From positions 1 through 26,097 of the forward strand of contig CALWII010000054.1 of NCBI GenBank assembly GCA_944380695.1: a DNA stretch of 26,097 nucleotides, written 5' to 3'. The notes below the pieces were generated by a model. That model was not told where the DNA came from. It did not search any database and worked only from the letters and a program-made list of their open reading frames with translations. Below, piece after piece: positions 1 through 7,645 of the stretch. Both the position numbers and the translations under genes were made by a program. The stretch is from an uncultured Clostridia bacterium. GTDB taxonomy: Bacteria; Bacillota; Clostridia; Christensenellales; UBA1242. Numbering within the stretch: the stretch's first letter is position 1; every line of letters starts with the position of its first letter.

Positions 1-1
1 A

Positions 2-565
2 GATGACATGCTTTTACGGTTGGAAGGCACTTTGTTAGATGAAAAACCTAAATTAGATAAAATCGAGAGAGAACTTGATGAGGCGGGTATAGAATATGAT
101 GATGAACTTAAAAGCCAAATAAATTCCGCCATTGACAAAGAAATGGAAGATGACCCTTGTAAACATTGTAAATATAGAAATAGGTTTTTTAGTATGCAAG
201 AAGATGAAACAGAAAAGAAGAACAACACAACTTTTTTTGGAGACATTCAAGGACAGATAAACGATTTGTTTAAAAACAATCCTAAAGAAAGTTTTTTAGA
301 AGATATGATACCTAATTCAAAATGGGTTCGTGTCGAGTTTGATGGTGATGGTGATTATTATATTTTAGGACTTATTTACGAGAATGAAAAAATAAAATAT
401 GTTTGTTATGGTGTTCCTGGGGTTTATCAGAAGAATCCACCGAAACAGCTTTCTGGTTATCCCGTGTGGTTCCCATTGGACGCAAACAAGAGAGAAAGTT
501 TCGGCTATTGGCTGACTTATCAAGATGCAGAAAGCGGAGAAAGTGTGAAAGCTGTTGTTGAATAA
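2..565 (+). CDS. Uncharacterised protein, probably the C-terminal part of a longer gene
   Basis: I do not recognise the family. The frame is open to the left edge and no ribosome binding site can be seen, so the first ATG (base 8) may be internal and the gene may start outside the window. Counting from that ATG there are 185 residues. The first 50 are charged and probably helical. A C-x2-C pair (C51, C54) follows, in the context DPCKHCKYRNRFF, then a polar linker. A compact, probably folded C-terminal domain spans about residues 75-185 and is rich in aromatics, with the segments DGDGDYYILGLIYEN, YVCYGVPGVY and GYWLTYQDAESGE. There is no signal peptide or membrane segment in what is visible. 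It lies 11 bases before the hydrolase gene, so the two are probably cotranscribed. Function unknown. Confidence 0.7.
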   Translation, partial: DDMLLRLEGTLLDEKPKLDKIERELDEAGIEYDDELKSQINSAIDKEMEDDPCKHCKYRNRFFSMQEDETEKKNNTTFFGDIQGQINDLFKNNPKESFLEDMIPNSKWVRVEFDGDGDYYILGLIYENEKIKYVCYGVPGVYQKNPPKQLSGYPVWFPLDANKRESFGYWLTYQDAESGESVKAVVE

Positions 566-576
566 AAGGAGAACAA

Positions 577-1512
577 ATGAAGATTTTCGCAATTATTTTA
601 CTCGTTTTGTTAGGTATTATTATTTTGGGAATGGTTCTATATTTAACCATTGGTAGAATTTGTTTTAAAATTGCATTAGCAAGAAAAAGCACAGCAAAAC
701 GAATAGTTAACAAAGAGATGAGCAAAGTCATAGAGCAATATAAAATAGATTTCTGTTGGTGGGATAAATTTAATTTTGAAAATTACACTATTGACTCAAA
801 AGATGGATTAAAATTGGTTGGACATTTCTTGCCAAATTCGTCTGAAAAACTCGCAATTATTGTACACGGTTATGGTGCTGATTACAAAGAAATGCAAAAA
901 TATGCGAAGTACTTTGTAGAAAAAAATTATAACATCTTGGTCGTTGAAAACCGAGCGCACGGGGCAAGTGAAGGTGATATGATGGGCATGGGTTGGCTGG
1001 ATAGATTAGACATTGTTGAATGGATTAATTTTATGTTGCAAAAAAATCCAAGATTTCAAATCGTTTTGTTTGGACTTTCAATGGGAGCAAGTTGTGTGTG
1101 TATGGTTAGCGGGGAAGAGTTACCTTCAAATGTTAAAGCGATAATTTCTGATTGCGCATTCGACAATGTATATGATGCTTGGAAACACGTCTTTAAAAGT
1201 AAAGCACATTTGCCAGCTTGGCCTGTGTTAAATATTTTTTCTTCATATTTAAAAAACGCTTACAAATTTGATATCAAAAATGCAGATGCTAAAAAACAAG
1301 TTAGTAAAAGTAAAACGCCTATTTTATTTATACACGGCGATTCAGATGATTTTGTCCCAACTGAAATGGTTTATAAATTGTTTGATGCAACAAATTCAAA
1401 TTTAAGACAGCTTTATATCGTTAAAGGTGCAGGACACGCATTAAGCTATCCTATTGCAGGCGTAGAATATGAAAGGACTTTAACAAATTTTCTTAACAAG
1501 TATATTAAATAA
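577..1512 (+). CDS. Membrane-anchored alpha/beta hydrolase
   Basis: A 311-residue serine hydrolase of the alpha/beta fold, of the same general type as B. subtilis YqkD and BEM46-like proteins; its substrate cannot be inferred. Residues 3-26 form one strongly hydrophobic N-terminal segment, so the enzyme is probably anchored with the catalytic domain at the membrane surface. The oxyanion-side motif HGYG lies at 97-100. The nucleophile elbow is GLSMG (S168). The acid is in HGDSDDFVP (probably D257) and the catalytic His is in GAGHA (H287), so the triad is complete. An AGGAG at 567-571, five bases before the ATG, supports this start. It is probably in an operon with the preceding gene and is insulated from the convergent oxidoreductase gene by a terminator. 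Confidence 0.85.
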   Translation: MKIFAIILLVLLGIIILGMVLYLTIGRICFKIALARKSTAKRIVNKEMSKVIEQYKIDFCWWDKFNFENYTIDSKDGLKLVGHFLPNSSEKLAIIVHGYGADYKEMQKYAKYFVEKNYNILVVENRAHGASEGDMMGMGWLDRLDIVEWINFMLQKNPRFQIVLFGLSMGASCVCMVSGEELPSNVKAIISDCAFDNVYDAWKHVFKSKAHLPAWPVLNIFSSYLKNAYKFDIKNADAKKQVSKSKTPILFIHGDSDDFVPTEMVYKLFDATNSNLRQLYIVKGAGHALSYPIAGVEYERTLTNFLNKYIK

Positions 1513-1678
1513 CAAAAAAAATTACAAAATTAATTAGAAGTTAAATTTTTTAATTGATTTTTAAAAAATTTTAAAGCTATATTATTTTTTATGTTAGTAA
1601 TTTTATTTAAAAACTTTATCAAAAAATTATTTTATTAAATAGTATTGAATTAATGATTAGCTTCTGAAATGAAAATCA

Positions 1679-1711
1679 AAAAAGATAGTGAGCATAACTT
1701 ACTATCTTTTT
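1679..1711. terminator. Bidirectional intrinsic terminator
   Basis: The arms AAAAAGATAGTGAG (1679-1692) and CTTACTATCTTTTT (1698-1711) pair with a single G-T wobble around the loop CATAA. A-rich sequence on the left and T-rich sequence on the right give a U tract on both strands. It sits between two convergent genes, the hydrolase (plus) and the pyruvate oxidoreductase (minus), and can serve both. The rest of the 226-base gap is featureless AT-rich sequence. Confidence 0.85.
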
Positions 1712-1738
1712 ATTTATAAACTTTATAATTTGAAATTA

Positions 1739-4700
1739 TTAATTTAGTTTTTTATTTTTTGTTTTAGGATTTGTCCGTTCAAGGCGTTTTAGAGAAATAA
1801 AGTTGGCTTTTGCATTTGATTTAGATTTTTTAAATAATTTAATAGCACGAGTTGGATTTTTTTCGTTTAATAAAGAGAAACGGCGTTCACCCATCAAGAA
1901 ATCAATATATTTGTTATTTACAACGCCACGGTCCAGTGTAAAACCCTTGTTAGGATGGTAACGATACAACATCCAATATCCAGAATCGACAGCACTTTTC
2001 ATTTCGGTTAATGATTTTGACATATCAAATCCTTGATTCACACAAGTACAATATGCGATTATTATGCTTGTTCCATTATAACTTTCTGCCTCCCGAAAAG
2101 CTTTTATGCACTGGTTCATATCCGCACCAATTGCCACTTGTGCAACATATACATTTTTATATGTTAATGCGATCAAGCCAAGATTTTTTTTGTTGGTTTC
2201 TTTTCCTCCATTTGCAAGCTCAACACAAGCTCCCGCAGTCGTAGATTTTGATGCCTGTCCACCAGTGTTCGCATAATTTTCGTTATCCAAAACTAAAATG
2301 TTAACATTTTCACCCGAGGCCAAAATGTGGTCAAGTCCACCAAAACCAATGTCGTATGCCCAACCATCTCCACCAATGATCCAAACGCTTTCTTTGGATT
2401 TTCTAATTTTTTTTGCTAATTTTATGCCATAACCAAATTCTGCATTGTCTTCAAAAAGACTATTCGCCCAAGCTGGGCCATTGCCGTTTGTATCTTTTGA
2501 GTAAGGGCAGGAAGGGTAGCTCCCGCTGTAAATACTTGAACAACCGGTAGCGTTTGCTATAACCATTTTTTTGCCAAAAAGTGTTGAGGCTAATCTAATA
2601 TAAGGGGTTTGGCCACAGCCAGCGCACGCTCCTGAAAAAGCAAAATAGTTTTTTTCAAATTGTAAACCTTTTGCAATATTTTTAGAGAAAGGTGTTTTTT
2701 TAATTGTTTTAAGCGTATCAACAGTTTCATAATTCTTTTTTTCTGTTTCTAGAAGCTCACTTGCGCTTTTCATTATCATTGCTTTTCCAAGCGCTGGACA
2801 TATTTCTTGACAGAGACCACACCCGGTACAATCCTCTGGAGAAACCTGAATTCTGTAATATCCATTAATTCCGTATGCTTTGACAAATGGTACATCTTTT
2901 GGTTTTTCTTTTACAAGCACCGCTTTTATAGCACCGTGCGGGCAAGCTAATACACATTGTCCGCACTGAATACATTTTTCTTTTTGCCATTGAGGGATGT
3001 TTGCTGCTATTCCTCGTTTTTCAAATTTAGCTGTATCGGTTTGCATACTCCCATCGCATGAGAAACTTGAAACAGGGCATTTATTGTAATCGAGTGCAAA
3101 ATTAGAATTGATTTGGTCTTTATTAAATTCAATAAATTTTAAAGGTACTTCATAAATTTCGTTTTTTGCATTTTTAACGGCACTAATATTTTTATTTACA
3201 ACATTTTCACCTTTTTCGCCAAAAGTTTTTTTGATTTCATCGATTAATTCCTGTTCGAAGTTGGGTAAAAGTTTGGTCGCTGAAAATAGTGAACTTGTCA
3301 TAATCATATTAATTTTTTCTTTAAGGCCATTTTCTTTGGCAATTTTTTGCCCATCTATAACATAGACTTTTGCTTTTTTCTCCAAAATTGTCTTTTTATA
3401 TTCATACGGTAAAACTTTTGTCAACTCTTTAGGAGAAAATATTGTGTTTAAAATCACTATTCCATTTTGTTTAAGCCCATCTAAACAATGATATCTGTGG
3501 ACAAATGAAAAGTTGTTTATCATAACTATGTCGGGTTGATGACAAAGGTAAGTGCTTAAAATCGGCGAGGAAGATGTGCGCAAATGTGAAACTGTCAAAC
3601 TGCCTGCCTTTTTAGAGTCATACTCAAAATATCCTTGGACATAAGTGTCGTCTTTTTTCCCTAATAGTTTTGTTATTGTTTTGCTTGCAGAAACTGATCC
3701 GTCAGAACCTAAACCAAATATCTTAATTTCTTTTTGTTTAAGAGTAGGAGTATATTGTTTTATAGGAAGGCTTGTTTTTAATACATCATCACAGATTCCT
3801 ACCGAAAAGTTATCTTTCATCTCTTCGAAATTGTCCCAAACGGCTCTTGCTTCGCTAGGGGAAAATTCTTTACCTCCGAGGCCATATATTCCACCAACAA
3901 TTTCTAAATTATTATTGATTGCGTTTTTTACATCTAAATATAACGGTTCTCTACTTCCGCTTTCAATAGTTCTGTCAAGTACTATAATTTTTTCTGCAGA
4001 TTTTGGTATGGTGTTTAAAAAAGCTTTGGCATCAAAAGGCCTGTAAAGGCGAACCTTTATAACGCCACAATTCTTTGGTATATTTTCTATCATAGTCTCG
4101 CTTGCAGAACCCATAAGGATAACAATATGTTTTGCTTTTTTGTCGCCAAAATAGTCAAATTTTTTATATTTTCTACCTGTAATTTTTTTAAATTTATCAA
4201 AAACTTCATCTATTATATTTAAGCAATCCAAATATTTTTTTTCTCGCGCTAGTCTGTTTTGGAAAAACACATCTGGATTTTGAGCTGTTCCAAACATCAG
4301 CGGGGCAGATGAAGTCAACTTTGAAACCGGTTTAATATTATTAGGGAAAAGTTGTTTTATTTGTTCAATGTCTAAATCTTCTATTTTTTGATATTCGTGG
4401 CTTGTCCTAAACCCGTCGAAAAAATGTAACACAGGTAGTGACGATGCTTGGGCGAACATATGTGCACACATTGCTAGGTCCTGTGCTTCTTGAACATTCG
4501 ATGAACACAGCATATTAAAACCCGTCATTCTAACGCTCATAACATCAGAATGGTCACCAAATATGGAAAGAGCGTGTGAAGCGATGGCTCTTGCAGCGAC
4601 GTGTATTACGGCAGGAAGACATTCCCCAGCAATTTTGTATAAATTGGGAATCATAAGCAAAAGACCTTGACTCGCGGTAAAAGTAGTTGCCAATGTTCCA

Positions 4701-4924
4701 CCAATCAATGCACCGTGTAGAGCTCCCGCTGCGCCGGCTTCAGATTGCATTTCTGCCATTACAACTTGTTTTCCGAAAATGTTTGTTTTGCCATCGGCTG
4801 AAGCTCGTGAACAATATTCAGCCATCGGCGAAGAAGGTGTTATCGGATACATTGGTATTAATTCACTGACAGCGTATGCTATTCTTGCAACAGCTGTGTT
4901 TCCATCAAGAACTTTTTTTGCCAT
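1739..4924 (-). CDS. nifJ: Pyruvate:ferredoxin (flavodoxin) oxidoreductase, compact form
   Basis: Oxidatively decarboxylates pyruvate to acetyl-CoA and CO2 while reducing ferredoxin or flavodoxin; a central enzyme of anaerobic fermentation in the cytoplasm. All domains of the fused homodimeric type appear in order: domain I (1-245, with YPITPSSPMAE and EMQSEAGAAGALHGAL), domain II (about 250-390), the gamma-type domain (398-600, GLGSDGSVSASK), a two-cluster ferredoxin domain (C651/C654/C657/C661 and C699/C702/C705/C709), and the TPP domain (760-1040, GDGWAYDIG and NTGGQASKST). Proximal-cluster cysteines are C767, C770, C795 and C961. At 1061 residues it is about 110 shorter than typical members (about 1170); the clearest loss is a helical insert between residues 837 and 846. 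Start: AGGAGA lies 8 bases before the ATG. It is transcribed alone, divergently from truA. Confidence 0.95.
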   Translation of the reverse strand: MAKKVLDGNTAVARIAYAVSELIPMYPITPSSPMAEYCSRASADGKTNIFGKQVVMAEMQSEAGAAGALHGALIGGTLATTFTASQGLLLMIPNLYKIAGECLPAVIHVAARAIASHALSIFGDHSDVMSVRMTGFNMLCSSNVQEAQDLAMCAHMFAQASSLPVLHFFDGFRTSHEYQKIEDLDIEQIKQLFPNNIKPVSKLTSSAPLMFGTAQNPDVFFQNRLAREKKYLDCLNIIDEVFDKFKKITGRKYKKFDYFGDKKAKHIVILMGSASETMIENIPKNCGVIKVRLYRPFDAKAFLNTIPKSAEKIIVLDRTIESGSREPLYLDVKNAINNNLEIVGGIYGLGGKEFSPSEARAVWDNFEEMKDNFSVGICDDVLKTSLPIKQYTPTLKQKEIKIFGLGSDGSVSASKTITKLLGKKDDTYVQGYFEYDSKKAGSLTVSHLRTSSSPILSTYLCHQPDIVMINNFSFVHRYHCLDGLKQNGIVILNTIFSPKELTKVLPYEYKKTILEKKAKVYVIDGQKIAKENGLKEKINMIMTSSLFSATKLLPNFEQELIDEIKKTFGEKGENVVNKNISAVKNAKNEIYEVPLKFIEFNKDQINSNFALDYNKCPVSSFSCDGSMQTDTAKFEKRGIAANIPQWQKEKCIQCGQCVLACPHGAIKAVLVKEKPKDVPFVKAYGINGYYRIQVSPEDCTGCGLCQEICPALGKAMIMKSASELLETEKKNYETVDTLKTIKKTPFSKNIAKGLQFEKNYFAFSGACAGCGQTPYIRLASTLFGKKMVIANATGCSSIYSGSYPSCPYSKDTNGNGPAWANSLFEDNAEFGYGIKLAKKIRKSKESVWIIGGDGWAYDIGFGGLDHILASGENVNILVLDNENYANTGGQASKSTTAGACVELANGGKETNKKNLGLIALTYKNVYVAQVAIGADMNQCIKAFREAESYNGTSIIIAYCTCVNQGFDMSKSLTEMKSAVDSGYWMLYRYHPNKGFTLDRGVVNNKYIDFLMGERRFSLLNEKNPTRAIKLFKKSKSNAKANFISLKRLERTNPKTKNKKLN

Positions 4925-4947
4925 TTTTTATTTCTCCTATTTGTTTA

Positions 4948-4975
4948 ATTATATAATAAAATTTATCAAATTCAA
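4948..4975 (-). promoter_or_regulatory. Promoter of the pyruvate:ferredoxin oxidoreductase gene
   Basis: On the minus strand, a -35-like TTGAAT (4975-4970) and a perfect TATAAT (4953-4948) are separated by 16 bases. This predicts transcription start near 4941 and a leader of about 17 bases that carries the AGGAGA ribosome binding site. No operator-like palindrome is evident. Confidence 0.55.
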
Positions 4976-4984
4976 ATTAATTGA

Positions 4985-5014
4985 TTGCTTTTATAATTAA
5001 AAGTAGTGTATAAT
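4985..5014 (+). promoter_or_regulatory. Promoter of truA, predicted to give a leaderless mRNA
   Basis: TTGCTT (4985-4990) and a perfect TATAAT (5009-5014) are 18 bases apart. The usual start seven bases after the -10 element falls on base 5021, the A of the truA ATG. There is no Shine-Dalgarno sequence between the -10 box and the ATG. Confidence 0.5.
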
Positions 5015-5020
5015 TCAATT

Positions 5021-5755
5021 ATGCAGAGAATTAAACTTGTTATTCAATATGATGGCAGTGATTTTGTTGGTTGGCAAAGGCAAAAAAACGGTAGAACAGT
5101 TCAACAAGAGATTGAATGTGCTATTAATAAAATAACAGCCGAGGATGTGACCGTTGTAGGTAGTAGCAGGACAGATGCAAAAGTTCACGCTTTAAACCAA
5201 GTAGTTCATTTTGATACAAATTCTACTATTCCTGCAAACAGATTTAAAATTGCGCTTAATGACATATTGCCAGATGATGTTTCGGTTATTTCTTCGAAGA
5301 AAGTTTCACCAAATTTCCACGCAAGATTTGATGTTAAGAAAAAATCTTATGAATATTATCTGTCGACCGAAAAGCAGTTCTGCCCATTAAAAAGAAAATA
5401 TATGACTCATATAGAAAAAATTTTGGATATTGATAAAATGAGGAAATGTGCAGAATTATTTTTAGGAACACACAATTTTAAGGGGTTTTGTAGTGCACAA
5501 GCACAAGTAAAAAATTTTGAAAGAACAATTTATACTCTGAAGATAACCCAAAAAAAAGATGTTTATAGATTTTCAATCACAGGTAGCGGGTTTTTACAAC
5601 ATATGGTAAGAATTATTGTGGGTACACTTGTAGAAGTCGGATATGGCAAAATTTTACAGGAAACAGTTAAATCGGCTATTGATAATGGCGATAGAAAATT
5701 GGCTGGTAGAACTATGCCACCACAAGGGCTTTATCTTAAAAAAATTTACTTTTAG
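5021..5755 (+). CDS. truA: tRNA pseudouridine(38-40) synthase TruA
   Basis: Isomerises uridines 38-40 in the anticodon arm of many tRNAs to pseudouridine. The 244-residue protein has the family's length and signatures: the N-terminal strand RIKLVIQYDGSDFVGWQRQ, the catalytic segment GSSRTDAKVHAL with catalytic D52, and the C-terminal GSGFLQHMVRIIVGTLVEVG. I chose the ATG at 5021 because family proteins begin a few residues before the YDG motif. An in-frame GTG at 5006 would overlap the -10 box and add five unconserved residues. No ribosome binding site precedes the ATG (see the promoter entry). alaS follows after 10 bases, so the two form a tRNA-maturation and charging operon. Confidence 0.93.
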   Translation: MQRIKLVIQYDGSDFVGWQRQKNGRTVQQEIECAINKITAEDVTVVGSSRTDAKVHALNQVVHFDTNSTIPANRFKIALNDILPDDVSVISSKKVSPNFHARFDVKKKSYEYYLSTEKQFCPLKRKYMTHIEKILDIDKMRKCAELFLGTHNFKGFCSAQAQVKNFERTIYTLKITQKKDVYRFSITGSGFLQHMVRIIVGTLVEVGYGKILQETVKSAIDNGDRKLAGRTMPPQGLYLKKIYF

Positions 5756-5765
5756 AGGTTAGAAT

Positions 5766-7556
5766 ATGGTAAGCGATAAAGAATTAAAACAAAAATGGTT
5801 CGATTTTTTTCAAAAAAAAGGCTTCAAAAAAATTCAAGGTTATTCAATCATACCCGAAAATGACACCGGCGTTTTATTTACAACGGCAGGTATGCATCCA
5901 TTGGTTCCTTTTTTACTGGGGAAAAAACACCCGCAAGGTAATAAAATTGTGGATATTCAGCGTTGTTTTAGAACAAGCGATATTGACGAAGTTGGAGATA
6001 ATAGTCATTTAACTTGTTTCGAAATGTTGGGCTGTTGGACACTGGGCGAGTGCGATAAACAAAAAATGATTAACTTGAGTTTTGAATTTTTTACAAAAGA
6101 GCTAGGAATTGATAAATCAAAAGTAGCGGTAAGTGTTTTTGCAGGTGATGATAATGCTCCCCGTGATGAAGTTTCTGCTAATGCGTGGAAAAAATGTGGG
6201 ATAAAAGAGGTTTGGTTTTTGCCTAAGGAAAACAACTGGTGGAGTATTAGTGGTGGAGAGGGACCTTGTGGACCAGACACCGAAATGTTTTTAATTAAAG
6301 ACAAACCAAAATGTTCAAAAATTTGTTCGCCAGCTTGTGATTGCGGGCGTTATGTTGAATTTTGGAATGATGTGTTTATGGAGTTTATTGTTAACAGCCC
6401 AGGTGAAAAACCCATAAAACTTAATCAGCCTAATATTGATACGGGTATGGGATTAGAAAGAACACTTATGGTAATTAACGGTTATAACAGTGTTTATGAA
6501 ATTGGTTGTTTAAAAAAAGCTTTAAATTTGATTAAAACAAACAGCCAAACTGTAAATGAGCGTGCAAGTCGTATTATCGTGGACCATATTCGAGCCACAA
6601 CATTTATATTGGGAGATGAAAAAGGGGTCACGCCAAGTAATGTCGGGCAAGGATACATTTTGCGTAGATTAATAAGGAGAAGTGTTAATTATGCAAGGGA
6701 TTTACATCTTGACGAAGATGTTTTCGCTAAACTTGTAGATTTATATGTTGATGAATATAAGGAGTATTATCCCGTTCTCAATGAAAAAAGACAGTTTATT
6801 AAAGAGGAGTTGTTTAAGGAGATACAAAAATTTACAAAAGCCATTGAAGGTGGGCATAAAGAATTTGAAAAAGTTATTGCAGGAATTATCAGGCATAAGG
6901 AATTTGCTGAAAAAAATGGGGAAAAAGTGGAATTATCTTTAAGCGGTAAAGCTGCTTTTAGATTATATGATACATTTGGTTTTCCTTTTGAACTGACAAA
7001 GGAAATGGCGAAGCAGAAAGGATTTACAGTTGATGAAGAGGGCTTCAAAGAGGAGTTCAAGCATCATCAAGAAATTTCTAGGACAGCAACGGTTGGAACT
7101 TTTAAGGGAGGACTTGCCGACGACAGTTATCAGACGATAAAGTACCATACCGCTTGTCATCTTCTGCTTGCTGGGCTGCGAAAATTAAATCCAGATATCA
7201 ATCAAAAAGGCTCAAACTTAACACCAGAAAGACTTAGGTTTGATTTTAATTTCCCTCAAAAAATGCAACCAGATCAAATTGCATTTGTAGAAAATTTTGT
7301 TAATGATGTTATCAAAAAAGATATTCCTGTTGTTATGAAGGAAATGAGTTTGGAGGAGGCGAAAAATAGCGGAGCAGTTGGTGTTTTCGAAAATAAATAT
7401 GGTGAGAAAGTCAAAGTTTATACAATAGGTGATGTTAGCAAAGAGATTTGTGGTGGACCTCATGTGCAAAAAACAGGTGAGTTGGGACATTTCAAAATAA
7501 TAAAAGAAGAGAGCTCATCAGCTGGTGTAAGAAGAATTAAAGCTATTTTAGAGTAA
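5766..7556 (+). CDS. alaS: Alanyl-tRNA synthetase, short form lacking the beta-barrel and C-Ala domains
   Basis: Charges tRNA-Ala with alanine and probably hydrolyses mischarged Ser/Gly-tRNA-Ala. The class II catalytic core occupies about residues 1-250 (VLFTTAGMHPLVPFL, RCFRTSDIDEVGD, motif 3 DTGMGLER at 225-232). The tRNA-recognition helical domain follows (about 255-440). The editing domain has its zinc-type ligands H461 and H465 (HTACH) plus C562 and H566 (CGGPH). Canonical AlaRS is about 870-880 residues; this one has 596. The roughly 100-residue beta-barrel that normally precedes the HxxxH motif is replaced by a short linker (440-460), and nothing follows the editing domain, so C-Ala is absent. 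A Cys cluster C183/C187/C191/C193 lies in an insertion. The layout resembles the short AlaRS I recall from candidate-phyla bacteria. The ribosome binding site (GAGG) is modest. Confidence 0.9.
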   Translation: MVSDKELKQKWFDFFQKKGFKKIQGYSIIPENDTGVLFTTAGMHPLVPFLLGKKHPQGNKIVDIQRCFRTSDIDEVGDNSHLTCFEMLGCWTLGECDKQKMINLSFEFFTKELGIDKSKVAVSVFAGDDNAPRDEVSANAWKKCGIKEVWFLPKENNWWSISGGEGPCGPDTEMFLIKDKPKCSKICSPACDCGRYVEFWNDVFMEFIVNSPGEKPIKLNQPNIDTGMGLERTLMVINGYNSVYEIGCLKKALNLIKTNSQTVNERASRIIVDHIRATTFILGDEKGVTPSNVGQGYILRRLIRRSVNYARDLHLDEDVFAKLVDLYVDEYKEYYPVLNEKRQFIKEELFKEIQKFTKAIEGGHKEFEKVIAGIIRHKEFAEKNGEKVELSLSGKAAFRLYDTFGFPFELTKEMAKQKGFTVDEEGFKEEFKHHQEISRTATVGTFKGGLADDSYQTIKYHTACHLLLAGLRKLNPDINQKGSNLTPERLRFDFNFPQKMQPDQIAFVENFVNDVIKKDIPVVMKEMSLEEAKNSGAVGVFENKYGEKVKVYTIGDVSKEICGGPHVQKTGELGHFKIIKEESSSAGVRRIKAILE

Positions 7557-7645
7557 ATTCCTTGCTTTTTTTTAAAATTTTTGATAGTATTAAAAGTGTA
7601 AATTGTGTTATTAATCGACCTATTATTTAGGGGTATGGAGGGATT

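Noticed and set aside
2741..3000. Separate ferredoxin gene within the oxidoreductase locus
   Set aside because: The two 4Fe-4S motifs are in frame within the large gene and form its standard ferredoxin domain.
3645..4046. Open frame antisense to the pyruvate oxidoreductase gene as a real gene
   Set aside because: It lies wholly within conserved coding sequence, has no ribosome binding site and resembles no family.
5006..5020. GTG start for truA five codons upstream
   Set aside because: It overlaps the TATAAT box, has no ribosome binding site and adds residues not typical of TruA.
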